The notes under the pieces were generated by a model, which searched no databases, was not told where the DNA came from, and saw nothing but the letters and a program-made list of their open reading frames with translations. A stretch of DNA of 64,000 nucleotides from Elymus sibiricus (Eukaryota; Streptophyta; Magnoliopsida; Poales; Poaceae), in the NCBI GenBank assembly GCA_039707655.1, contig CM077667.1, positions 158,514,642 through 158,578,641 of the forward strand. Direction: 5' to 3'. The translations under genes were made by a program, and so were the position numbers. Below are positions 1 through 10,420 of the stretch, piece after piece; position 1 is the stretch's first letter; each line of letters starts with the position of its first letter.

Positions 1-543
1 AAACTAGGAGATCCCGGAGTACCTACTATACCATGCTCTATTAAAAGAAATTATGTTAAAACTGCTTTATGTGATTTGGGAGCCGGTGTTAGTGTTATGC
101 CTTTCTCTTTATATCGTAGAATTGATTTGAATAAATTGACACCTACTGAAATCTCTTTGCAAATGGCTGATAAATCAACCGCTTTACCCATCGGTATTTG
201 CGAGGATGTGCCTATCGTAGTTGCAAATGTTACTATCCTAACGGACTTTGTTATTCTTGATATTCCCGAGGACGACAGTATGTCGATCATCCTTGGTAGA
301 CCCTTTTTGAATACTGCAGGGGCTGCTATTGATTGTAACAAGGGCAATGTCACTTTTCATGTTAATGGTAATAAGCATACGGTACACTTTCCGAAGAAAC
401 AATCTCAAGTTCATAGTATCAACTCCATTGAAAAAAATTCAACGATTATTATTGGAGGTTTTGAATTCCCTCTCCCTACTGCCAAAAAGAAATATGATAT
501 ACTTATTGTTGGGGACATGCATATCCCCATTGAGGTAACCTAG
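1..543 (+). CDS. Athila-like Gypsy gag-pro fragment with retroviral-type aspartic protease (5' end outside window)
   Basis: Frame 1 is open from the first base to a TAG at 541-543, so the protein starts upstream of the window. Residues 25-29 read DLGAG, the degenerate form of the D-T/S-G protease active site seen in grass Athila-like elements. Residues 97-103 read ILGRPFL, the conserved second protease motif. The domain would mature the element's own polyprotein inside virus-like particles. The frame stops about 80 residues after ILGRPFL, and no reverse transcriptase, RNase H or integrase follows, so this copy looks like a gag-pro-only, non-autonomous version. It is upstream of the extra ORF at 1251-2342 and the 3' LTR at 4391-5762 on the same strand. 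Family assignment is firm; the exact family name is not. Confidence 0.75.
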   Translation, partial: KLGDPGVPTIPCSIKRNYVKTALCDLGAGVSVMPFSLYRRIDLNKLTPTEISLQMADKSTALPIGICEDVPIVVANVTILTDFVILDIPEDDSMSIILGRPFLNTAGAAIDCNKGNVTFHVNGNKHTVHFPKKQSQVHSINSIEKNSTIIIGGFEFPLPTAKKKYDILIVGDMHIPIEVT

Positions 544-1250
544 TGTTATTCGAAAATTCCCCGGTTCCGTGTCATTCGAAAAAAGTTTGTCAATAAGACT
601 TGATCAACCTTATTGATGGATTCTTTTTGACGGGCATGAGATGGATGAATTTAGAAAGCACAACCTTCTGCACCCAACTTTTACTTTCTGTTATCTAGAT
701 TAATTAAAGTAAAAATGCTATTATTTTTCTGCTTTCTGTTTTATCCGTGCAATAGAAAAGTGACCTGAAAATAAAAGTTCTCCAAATGCCCTGAAAATGT
801 AGTATGATTTTTTCTGGAATATTTAAGAATTTCTGGCACTGAGAACACATCAGGGGGCTGCACCAGTGGGCCACAAGCCTGCAGGGTGCGCCCACCCCCT
901 GGCTTGTGAGTCCCACGTAGGCCCCCCTCACTTATTCCAGCCACCATCCACTTCGTCTTCCTCCAGAAAAAATCCCACCATTGCTCAAACCCGTGTTCTA
1001 GCTCATTTTGCTGCCATTTTTTATCTCCTTGTGCAAAGCTCTATTTGCAAAACTGTTTTGGGGGATTGTTCTTCGGTATGTGACTCCTCCAATGGTCCAA
1101 TTAGGTTTTCTTCTAGTGCTTTCTATATTGCAAATTTTTGCTGCTGTGGTGACCTTGTTCTTGAGCTTGCATGTCAAATTTTTAAGGTCCCAAGTAGTTT
1201 TAATGCATGATATAGCCTCTAGGCACTTGTGGGAGTAGTTGCTATAAGTT
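544..1250 (+). other. Non-coding spacer of the Athila-like element
   Basis: No supported coding frame. The spacer links the protease frame to the extra ORF. Its middle part (about 750-930) resembles the element's own LTR around 4520-4690: both have a gaaaataaaagttctc stretch, then a cctgaaaat stretch, then a G+C-rich inverted repeat. The end (about 1285-1305) has pyrimidine-rich stretches ending in cag, compatible with a splice acceptor for a spliced downstream ORF. That last point is inference. Confidence 0.55.
865..917 (+). repeat. G+C-rich inverted repeat (hairpin) in Gypsy internal spacer
   Basis: The arms around 868-879 (gtgggccacaag) and 903-916 (cttgtgagtcccac) can fold back over a C/G-rich centre. 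Equivalent hairpins lie in the LTRs at 4625-4681, 26346-26411 and 59942-60004, and in the spacer at 26837-26896. Confidence 0.6.
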
Positions 1251-2342
1251 TTGTTGAGTTCTGTTCACCTTTATTGTGAGTCACTAAAAATTTCAGAATT
1301 TTTCAGAGAAAGAAAGTTGTTGAGGAGAATATACCAAGGTGGTTCCTCGAGCAAGAAGACCCCGAGACTCGCGATACGTGAGCCCGACTTTGAACCACCG
1401 AGGGAAGATCAAGTGCAGCCTTGTGAATGGCCGTCGAATCAATTCATGGTTCAAGCCAGTTTCAAGGAAGCATTTTACGCGTACATACAAAATGCTGGCC
1501 TTGAAGATTTCGTTTCAGACCAATGCAAGCAATATTATCAACTCACTGATTCCTTCGTGCGAAGGTTTGAATTTTCATCTAGGCGTAATAATCATTCTGT
1601 TCTATTTAATCTTTATGATGAATCATATACCATGGACCTGGAACATTTTAATGATGCATGCAAAATCCCACAATGGGGCAGCCATAGTGATCCTCACAAA
1701 ACTGAATATAATGATTTCCTTGCTAGCATCACTGTGGGAGAAACTAGAAACATTACACATGCCACCTTGCAGAGCATTCACTTTCCTTCTATACACTATT
1801 TTGCTCTCTTCATAGGTAGATGTATTAACGGTAAACATGATCATAGCCACCTTTGTGTATCTGATCTTAGTATTCTTAAGAGTGCGGTAATGGGAGATAG
1901 ACGATATAACTTGGGGGCTATTATTGCTAGGAGGCTACATAAAAATGCTAAGGATGGAGATTTCTTTGGCGGGATTTATGCCACCCGTGTAGCTAATTAT
2001 CTTGGGGTACCCATAAGGGGGAATGATATTGAGTTACCACCTGCTTTTCTTGATTATGAGGCTATGGTGCGCTACCAGTTTCTTGAGCAGAATGAACAGT
2101 CCCTCCTGTACCGACTAATTTTTGACAGACAGCGTGCTGTCCATATTACCCTTCCTGCTCCTGCCTTCTTTAACTTTCAGGAAAAATAGAGACACTTTAT
2201 AACCAGAGAGGAGGCAAACGAGTATGAGAGAGAGGCAGAAGCTGCTCGCCTCCGAGCTGTAGCCGTTTAGGCGGTAGCTGCTGCAGCCCAGTACAACCCC
2301 AACTATGACTTTGGATATTATCCGGGCCAGCAATGGCCATAG
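1251..2342 (+). pseudogene. Athila-like extra ORF between pol position and 3' LTR (function unknown), degenerate
   Basis: The frame is open to 2189 and then continues in the same frame through two TAG stops (2187-2189 and near 2268) to a final TAG at 2340-2342, ending in a Y-P-G-Q-Q-W-P tail that I recognise from grass Athila-like elements. There is no ATG at the open start, and a splice acceptor near 1300 may begin the true exon. About 310 residues are readable, rich in aromatic and charged residues, without a clear signal peptide or membrane segment. In Athila-type elements this position holds an env-like or lineage-specific ORF whose role is not established. I see no motif that would define a function. 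It is immediately followed by a polypurine-like AAGCTTGGGGGAG copy. Confidence 0.6.
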
Positions 2343-4390
2343 ACCAACTTAGGACAAAAGCCTAAGCTTGGGGGAGTACGTATTTCTCACCGATATTACA
2401 TTCATGTTCACACACTCATCTTAGTAGTCGGTGCTTATACTTTTTTATTATACCATCCATGGTAGTTTATTTCTTCTTTCCGCTTTCTTCTTGTGTGCTT
2501 GATTAAGCTTGAGAAAAATCCAAAAAAATTAGTTCTAGCTTTACCTTTTAGTTTGTTTAGTTGTATCATTAAAAGAAAACCCAAAAAGATTTCTCGTTAT
2601 TCTTTTGCTTGTTGGGAGCTTTCCCGTGTAAATAGTTTTTCCCGTTCTTGTTTCGAAATTTCTTTTCTTTGGGTCGTAAGGAGAAGGCCACGATGAAAAT
2701 GTTGAGTGGCTATCATATGCATCATTGTTTATCTTACAGAGAGCCCATATTACCTTGCCTTCTTCTTTGAGTTATTGTTTGTAGATTCCAGCTTAGTCCA
2801 ATGCATGTGCACTCTTATTATTATTCACACAGTTCGGTCGTGCAAGTGAAAGGCAATAATGACGATATATGATGAAGTGGTTGAGATGGAGAAAAGCTGG
2901 TATGAACTCGACCTATTTTGTTTTTGTAAATATGATTAGCTCATCATTCTGGATTCAACTCATTATGGATGGAACATGTTTGTAATGACAATTAGTGATT
3001 ATAGTTACTCATGCCTTGCTTAGTTAACTAAGAGTGTATAATGGTTTGTCTTGAGTGCCAACATGCATTTTAAAATGGTTGTGATGTAGTATGATAGGAT
3101 GGTATCCTCCTCTGAATGATTCAAGTGGCTTGACTTGGCACATGTTCACGCATGTAGTTGAAACAAAATCAACATAGCCTCCACGATATTTATGTTCATG
3201 GTGATTTATATCCTACTCATGCTTGCATTCAATGTTGATTAATCTCAAAGCATGTTTATGACTGTTGTCGCTCTCTAGTTGGTTGCTTCTCAGTCTCTTG
3301 CTAGCCTTCACTTGTACGAAGCGGGAATACTGCTTGTGCATCCACCTTCATAAACCCAAAGTTGTTCCATATGAGTACACCATACCTACCTATATGCGGT
3401 ATTTACCTGCCGTTCCAAGTAAATTTGCATGTGCCAAACTCTAAACCTTCAAATAATATTCTGTTTTGCATGCCCGAATCGCTCATGTAGTAACTAGAGG
3501 CTGTCAGTACCTTCCATGCTAGGTGGGTTATTCTCACGATATGTGTTGATTCACTATCATTCACGAGAAGGTGGCTGGTATTCGGAATGCCCAGTTCCAT
3601 GCTCAAAATCAAATCAAAATATAATGAAACAAAACTCCCCCAGGATTGTTGTTTGTATGGACGGTACCCGTGGATTCGGCTCGCCGTGGAGTGTGATTGA
3701 TTGGTGGAGGGGGAGTAAAAACTTTACTATTCTGCTTGGGAACCGCCTATAATGTATCTAGCATGGAAGATACCGAGATCTCTTGGTTGTTATGTTGACA
3801 ATGAAAGCATACCTCTCAAAATTATTACTCATCCCTGTTTTAAAAGCTCGAGCTCTGGCACCTCTGCAAATCAATGCTTCCCTCTGCGAAGGGCCTATCT
3901 ATTTTACTTTACTGTTGAGTCATCCTCCTCTTATAAAAAGCACCAGTTAGAGAGCACCACCGTCATTTGTATGCTTTGTTATTAATTGATATTGAGTATG
4001 ATTGTGACTGGATCTCTTTTACCATGAATTACAATGTCTAGTCAGTCCTTGTTCTTTAGAGGTGCTCTGCATTTATGTTTTGCGGTCTCAGAAAGGGCTA
4101 GCGAGATACCATTATATCATATTGTATCATGATTGTTTTGATAAAATTGTTGTCATCCGAGATTTATTATTATTGCTCGCTAGTAGGTTATGCCATTGAT
4201 ATGAGTAAATGTGAGACCTAAATGTTATTGTGAATGTGGTTAGTCCACAATCCTTGCTGAAAATCTGAATATCAGTTTGACATATTTACAACAACAAGAT
4301 CAAACAGAGTTTGTAAAAGTTTTTCTTTGTTACTTTCAGTTTGTCAACTGAATTGCTTGAGGACAAGCAATGGGTTAAGCTTGGGGGAGT
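2343..4390 (+). other. 3' non-coding internal region of the Athila-like element
   Basis: About 2 kb without a supportable gene; the short frames here are not conserved-looking. It begins with a polypurine-like copy (aagcttgggggagta, about 2364-2378) and ends with the true polypurine tract. Just before that tract is the inverted repeat ttgcttg-agga-caagcaa (about 4352-4370), part of a motif also found before the 3' LTRs at 20660 and 59671. Confidence 0.55.
4374..4390 (+). promoter_or_regulatory. Polypurine tract priming plus-strand synthesis
   Basis: The purine-rich run aagcttgggggagt directly precedes the TGATACGTCTCC LTR start at 4391. This is the expected plus-strand primer of an LTR retrotransposon and fixes 4391-5762 as the 3' LTR of a plus-strand element. 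Confidence 0.7.
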
Positions 4391-5762
4391 TGATACGTCT
4401 CCATCGTATCTACTTTTCCAAACTCTTTTGCCCTTGTTTTGGACTCTAATTTGCATGATTTGAATGGAACTAACCCGGACTGACGCTGTTTTCAGCAGAA
4501 TTGCCTTGGTGTTATTTTTGTGCAGAAATAAAAGTTCTCGGATTGACCTGAAAATTTACGGAGAATATTTTTGGAATTAATAAAAATTACTGGCGAAAGA
4601 ATCAACCGGAGGGGGTCCACCACCTGGCCACAAGCCAGGGGGCGCCCCCCCTAGGGCGCGCCCCCTGTCTTGTGGGCCCCCTGGAGCTCCGCCGACCTCA
4701 ACTCCAACTCTATATATTCCTATTCGGGGAGAAAAAAATCAGAGAGAAGAGTTCATCGCATTTCACGATACGGAGCCGCCGCCACCTCCTGTTCTTCCTC
4801 GGGAGGGCAGATCTGGAGTCTGATTTGGGCTCCGGAGAAGGGAAATCGACGCCGTCGTCATCACCAACCATCCTTCATCACCAATTTCATGATGCTCTCC
4901 GCCGTTCGTGAGTAATTCCATCGTAGGCTTGCTGGACGGTGATGGGTTGGATGAGATTTACCATGTAATCGAGTTAGCTTTGTTAGGGTTTGATCCCTAG
5001 TATCCACTATGTTCTGAGATTGATGTTGCTATGACTTTGCTATGCTTAATGCTTGTCACTAGGGCCCAAGTGCCATGATTTCAGATCTGAACCTATTATG
5101 TTTTCATGAATATATATGTGTTCTTGATCCTATCTTGCAAGTTGTAGACACCTATTAGGAGTTATGATCCGCATCCCCCAGGGTGACAATAACTGGGATT
5201 CTTTCCGATGATTACCGTAGTTTGAGGAGTTCATGTATTCACTAAGTGCTAATGCTTTGGTCTGGTTCTCTATTAAAAGGAGGCCTTAATACCCCTTAGT
5301 TTCCATTAGGACCCCGCTGCCACGGGAGGGTAGGACAAAAGATGTCATGCAAGTTCTTTTCCATAAGCACTTATGACTATATATGGAATACATGCCTACA
5401 TTACATTGATGAATTGGAGCTAGTTCTGTGTCACCCTATGTTATAACCGTTGCATGATGAATGCTATCCGACATAATTATCCATCATTGATCCATTGCCT
5501 ACGAGCTTTTCACATATTGATCTTTGCTAAGTTACTTTTCCGTTGCTACTGTCACGTTTGCCATCGTTACCGTTACTCCCATGCTACTTTGCTACTAAAT
5601 ACTTTACTGCAGATATTAAGTCTTTCAGGTGTGGTTGAATTGACAACTCAGCTGCTAATACTCGAGAATATTCTTTGGCTCCCCTTGTGTCGAATCAATA
5701 AATTTGGGTTGAATACTCTACCCTCGAAAACGGTTGCGATCCCCTATACTTGTGGGTTATCA
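4391..5762 (+). mobile_element. 3' LTR of Athila-like Gypsy retrotransposon
   Basis: A 1372-bp unit starts TGATACGTCTCC and ends GTGGGTTATCA (TG...CA). The left side is a polypurine tract and the right side (from 5763) is a different repeat, so the element ends here. A candidate TATA (TATATATT, 4711-4718) follows the G+C-rich hairpin at 4625-4681 and would start the transcript at about 4740. The matching 5' LTR lies outside the window, so the target duplication (aagcg on the right) cannot be checked. Confidence 0.8.
4625..4681 (+). repeat. G+C-rich LTR hairpin with GGGCGCGCC core
   Basis: The arm ggccacaagccagggggcg pairs with cgccccctgtcttgtgggcc, with minor mismatches. The structure lies about 30 bp before the TATA-like box of the LTR. 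It belongs to the same hairpin class as 865-917, 26346-26411, 26837-26896 and 59942-60004. Confidence 0.65.
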
Positions 5763-7242
5763 AAGCGCACCGGCTACTTGTCAGCGAATATCGTTCACCG
5801 TGCCCCGGAGAAGAACTAGGTCGTACCCTCACCTAGAGAGGGCGAGAGGGTGGTGTTCATCCCCCATTTTCTCCGGGGCGTAGGTTTCCCCCTCCACCCC
5901 TTCGTGAGGGGTCTAATGTTTTACTACGGGCTGGACTTCCAGGATCTCCCCCTGAATTCTTTTATGCATATTTCTTCTTTCATCACTGTCTGCGAGGCCT
6001 TTCTTCGGGTCCAACCCGACTTCGGCTTATGGTTGAAGGTGTTCAACCTTAAGCCGAAGGTAGTTAGCGGTGAGCAGGCAGACTGCAAGGGAGTGATGAT
6101 CAGCAAGCTTCCCCTGGTTCAATGACCGGATGGTTCCTTCATAGATACTGTCAAGGTATGGCAGCGGGAGTGGTTCTACATTACTGAACCGCGCGAAGAG
6201 GGGTGGGCGGCACCCTCCGGATTTAGATCCGGTCCCCCACCAGACTTGTCTCATGGACCAAGAAGGGGCTTGATTGAGGTGACACGGTGGAGGTGAAGAT
6301 GCTTCAAAGGTGCGTCTCCACCCTAGTGGAGAAGAACATCGAGCAGCCCAACGTCGTCCAGGTCATGCTCCGCCACCGCCTTCTCCCTTTCAACACCGGG
6401 CTGCCCCTATGTGGGACTACAACTCGGATGACCCGGTCACTGTGCAACAATTCTTTCGCATCACCCACGAGAAGCTGTGGAAGGTGCTGTTCAAGCCGAG
6501 AAAGAACTGGCCTGCCGAAGAGGAGGACATCGGCATCGACGCCATGAACCATCCCAGACCGGTAATACTACATTATTTGTGTTCGGATCTTTCCTTTTAA
6601 CAAGGCTCCCATCCCCTGTTTTCTCCCATTTTTACAGATCTGGATAGAGAAATCCCAGCGGATCAACTGCCCGGCACCACTGCCTGAGGGCCCCAGAACA
6701 CCCTTGCTGACGGCCATGCTGGTCGAAAAGCCGTACGTGGTGCCGAAGAAGAGGGAGGAGAAGAAAGAAGAGACGAAAGAAGAGAAGAAAGAGACCCGAG
6801 GAGGTCTCCGCTCAAGGGGCCTCCCGGATACTATATCCGAAGAAACACATGCTCCTTCTACTCTTGAAGGAGAGATGGAACAGGACGGGGAGGAAAGTGA
6901 CTCCTCCCACACGAAGAAGAGGGCGGCGTCTGAAGACACCGAGGGGGATCCAGCTCCTGCCGCCCTGAAAAGACCATGCAGGCCCAAGGTGGCCTTTTTT
7001 GAAGACCTTCTGGAGTTCGACGAGGAGTCTGAGAATTTTGAAAGGGTCCCTCGAAGGACCCTCAGAGTCAAGCCCCAAGCGCAAAGGAATGAATCCGTAG
7101 ACTGCGGCATTTTTCCTTCTCAACGATTTTGTTATGAGCCGTATATATACTTTTTTGTAGTCCAGCACGCGATCTTCCCGCCGACCAAACCTCGAAAGGG
7201 GACTCTCCGCCAGCCGATCTAGCGGAGAGTGGGACCGCATCC
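5763..7242 (+). pseudogene. Spliced gag-like ORF of non-autonomous Gypsy (Transposase_28 type), 5' part
   Basis: The protein stretch from about 5838 contains VVFIPHFLRGVGFPLHPFV followed by MFYYGLDF. I recognise this as the grass 'putative gypsy type transposon' (PF04195-like) domain. The frame has stops (for example TGA at about 6122 where tryptophan is usual) and shifts. A first exon resumes at about 6287 and ends at 6561 with a canonical GT donor; the intron 6562-6637 ends in tttttacag. The second exon encodes a lysine/glutamate-rich linker. A further acceptor (ttttttgtag, 7151-7160) opens a third exon, although its donor near 7085 appears lost. That third exon is split at 7242 by a solo LTR and continues at 9180. 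The 5' end joins the 3' LTR at 5762, so the Athila-like element inserted here. The function of this protein family is unknown; a gag-like role is inferred. Confidence 0.65.
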
Positions 7243-9174
7243 TGATACGTGTCCAACGTATCGATAATTTATGAAGTATTCATGTCATATTTGTCTATGT
7301 TTTTACTATGGTTTTATGATTTATTGGGACTAACCTATTAATGGTTGAAAAAGTGCACAAGTTCTTGTTTCACACTTTGATGTGTAGGAATTAATTGGAA
7401 ATTGTCGAAAAAACGCAAAAGGAGCCTTGTTGGAGGAGGAATCTGACTTTCCTAAAATCTGTCCATGAACAGTTTTTAGAGATCGTTAGTTTGACCCCCA
7501 AAGACGGCGTCGAATCGAAAAAGCTAAAACTAGGAAAGTGTGGGGAATTTTATGGCATTGATTCTGGACTCCAAATTTGTCCAAAACAGAGTCCGGATGC
7601 GATCTGTAGACCCGTTTTACTAGAGCAAAACATCTGATTACAGGATTACGAGAATTGATGACGTGATTGATTCTAACTCTTACCATATCTGATGTATTCG
7701 GCCAAGCCACGACTTTGAGGACTCATGAGGGCTGTGAGGAGTCCCTAGGAAGGTTCTAAAGGTGCGCAAGAGCCATTGGATCAAGGGTCCATCCATCGGA
7801 GGGTCATAGAGCATCACAGATGCACATATAAGGAGAGAAAAACCCTAATTTCGGAAGAGCCACCAAGAGCCACAAACAACCACGAATTTGCCTCTCCCTT
7901 GTCAGCCGCCAAGAAGGGGAGAGGCTCCTCCATTGCAGCACCAAGACCAAGGAAGAAGGGCGGGCAAGGGGCCGCCGCCCGTCGCCCGCGCCGCGGCCGC
8001 CACCGCCGCCGCCCGTCGCCGGCGCCGTGGCCGCCGGCGCCTCCATCTCTTTGGGGCTGCACCTCTCCATCAACAACTCTCTCTTTCTCACTATGATAAT
8101 GTGTGAGTAATCCACCCTCGGGGCTGAGGGTATGTACCAGTAGCTATGTGTTCAATCTCTCTCTCTCGTGTTTTTGAGATGTCACGATCTTGATGTATCA
8201 CGGGCTTTGTTAATATAGTCAGATCATATGATGTTATTCCCTTGCTATCATGTTGTGATGAATTGAACCTTTCCCTTTGAGATATCGTTATGTTGGATTG
8301 AATATTGGATTTGAGAACACTTGATATATGTCTTGCATATGGATACCCGTAGTGATAATGGGGTGTCCTATTGATTCACTTGATGTATGTTTTGGTACTC
8401 AACTTGCGGATTCTCGAGGTGACATTGGGGTAATCTATGCATAGGGGTTGATACATGTTCTTGTTCTACTTTCTCCGATAGAAATCTTGGGGTACTTTTT
8501 GAGGTTCTTTGTGTTGGATTGAGTGTTATGAATCTGAAATTGGTTGATGCGTATCATATGGTGTTATTCTAGTACGAACTCTTAGATAGATCGATCGGAA
8601 AGGATAACTTGGTGTTATCTTAGTACGAACTCTTGGATAGATCGATCGGAAAGAATAACTTTAAGGTGGTTTCGTACCCTACAAACAATTTCTTCTTATG
8701 TTCTCCGCTAGATAAGAACTTTGGAGTGATTCTTCATTGCAAGTTGAGGGATGGTTATGTGATCTAATTATATTAGCATTGTTGAGAGATTGCACTAGCG
8801 AAAGTACGGACCCTAGGCCTTGTTTTCAAGCATTGCAATACCGTTTGTGCTCACTTTTGTTACTTGCTACCTAGCTGTTTTTTATTGTTACTATTACAAA
8901 AATCAATATCTAATATCATTACTACACTTGTATCACCATCTCTTCGCTGAAATAGTGCACCTATACAATTTACCATTGTATTTGGTGTGTTGCGGACACA
9001 AGAGACTTTTTATTATTTGATTGCAGAGTTGTTTGAGAGAGACCATCTTCATCCTACACCTCCCACGGATTGATAAACGCCATCCACTTGAGGGAACATT
9101 GCTACTGTCCTACAAAACTCTGCGCTTGGAGGCCCAACAAAGTCTACAAGAATAAAGTTGCGTAGTAGACATCC
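7243..9174 (+). mobile_element. Solo LTR of an Athila-like Gypsy family
   Basis: About 1.93 kb starts TGATACGTGTCCAACGTATC and ends near gtagtagacatcc. A 5-bp target duplication CATCC flanks it (7238-7242 and 9175-9179). There is no internal region, primer site or polypurine tract, so it is a solo LTR left by LTR-LTR recombination. The terminal base is C instead of the expected A, giving TG...CC. The same family is present in reverse at 37208-37961. A TATA-like stretch (catataagg) lies near 7826, ahead of a long G+C-rich leader. Confidence 0.8.
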
Positions 9175-9179
9175 CATCC
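9175..9179. repeat. Target site duplication CATCC of the solo LTR
   Basis: CATCC at 7238-7242 is repeated at 9175-9179. With one copy removed, the surrounding gag-like reading frame continues without a shift. Confidence 0.75.
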
Positions 9180-9449
9180 CATAACTCCCTTCCCCCGGCC
9201 GCCGATGAGGTGGTCCTCCAAAAGACCCTCCTTGAGCCGGACACAAGGGGCGAGGATGATGATGTTATGGCCGAGGCTACTCCCTCGGTCACCGGAGAGC
9301 AGGAGGGTGAATCCCTCCTGGCAAACAAGGAGGGAGAGCTCGGTCAACCCGAGCCTTCCCCGAGGTTAGTTCCGGAGGCCTCTAAGTCTACGGAGTCGTC
9401 TACTACGGTTTCTCCGAGGACCCGGAGCCGCCCTGTGTTGAAAGAATAA
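9180..9449 (+). pseudogene. Spliced gag-like ORF, continuation of third exon after the solo LTR
   Basis: The frame that enters the solo LTR at 7242 resumes here, runs through an acidic, serine/threonine/proline-rich stretch (GEDDDVMAEATPSVTGEQEG onwards) and ends at TAA 9447-9449. Composition and phase match the region before the insertion, so 5763-7242 and 9180-9449 are one interrupted coding region. No catalytic motif is visible, and the segment looks like a disordered linker. Confidence 0.65.
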
Positions 9450-10082
9450 AAGTACAAGGGGAAGATCAATGGAAAAGAGATCTGTTAATAAAAATGTGGG
9501 GGTTTGGATAGATGTAGTAGTGATGTACTAATGAAAAGTACAAGGGGAGTATGTAGAGTTTAGAGAGAAAGAAGTAGAGAGAGAGAGGGAGAGAGGGGGT
9601 GAATATCAAAATGAAGGGGGGATGGAGAAAGAAGAGAGAGTGTGAAGGACAAAGAAGGGTGGTTAATTCTTAGGCGCAAACGTTAAGAGCGGGTTGGGAC
9701 AGAGAGCACCGCTAGTTTTTACATGTTAGCAACGTCCACATTGAGTAAACGCCGATGGCTGGTAAGACCCACATGCATGGCAGTGCTCAGTCTATTAGAC
9801 ATCAAAGTATCAGCGCTCCACCAAACTATACACGCTGCTACCTAGGGTGACACTGGTGGCGTGCTGTGGTCCCACAAGCTTCTACTTATTTGTGGCACAA
9901 TGACTAGTTTCATGTACCCACCTTGTAGCGTCAAATCTACTCGAATGCCGCTAATGTCTTAACATCTGCAACAGTCTGTTTTCTTTTTGACGTTGTTGGT
10001 AGTGAGTGAAGTTAGCGGTTGTGTCCTATTTCACATGAACGTTGCTAGTAGTTAAATCCTATAAGGAGTTTCTCTACTAGTG
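9450..10082 (+). mobile_element. Possible CACTA-type transposon end, with (GA)n tract
   Basis: This non-coding interval has a GA-rich low-complexity run (about 9560-9660), then a segment with copies of agcaacgt/acgttgct in both orientations (about 9727, 10037). It ends with ttctctactagtg at 10070-10082, the reverse complement of a CACTA-type terminus. The opposite terminus was not found, so this is a tentative truncated CACTA element. Confidence 0.3.
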
Positions 10083-10420
10083 GAAAGATCATGACTTTAG
10101 GCAGTAATGATCCCACTACTATGGAGAGTGTTCAATCTTATGATAATTTTGTCAAAAGTAGGTTTGGAGAGGTCATTACTATAGCTAATGTAAATCCCAC
10201 TATTTGGGAAGTTGATAAAATATGTATGCATGTGGATCATGAAGACAAAGCCCTTGGTGATAGTTATATTATTAAGTTTGATTATGATCCTATATTTAAT
10301 TATTATGAGAGAGACAAGTATGGTTATAGAAATCTTCATGTTATTAAGTTACCTCTTATTGTGAAAGTTGTCAATGTTTCATTCTTCTTCTCTTCATATG
10401 CTAGGTATTGCTTGCCTTAA
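10083..10420 (+). pseudogene. Gag-like ORF fragment of gag-only Athila-like element
   Basis: An ATG at 10091 opens 109 codons ending at TAA 10418-10420. The segment H-E-D-K-A-L-G-D-S-Y-I-I-K-F followed by FNYYERDKYG matches the C-terminal part of the frames at 36526-37082 (minus) and 23670-25003 (minus), which share H-E-x-x-A-L-x-D-x-Y-I and N-Y-Y-E-R/G. The family is a Triticeae element ORF of unknown function. Upstream coding sequence is missing, apparently cut at the CACTA-like end at 10082. Confidence 0.5.

Noticed and set aside
4670..4915. Two overlapping 80-codon frames after the LTR TATA-like box
   Set aside because: They fall in the transcribed LTR leader and are not conserved in the other LTRs of this window.
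7776..8115. G+C-rich frames inside the solo LTR
   Set aside because: They lie in the LTR leader after a TATA-like box; composition-driven and non-homologous to known proteins as far as I can tell.
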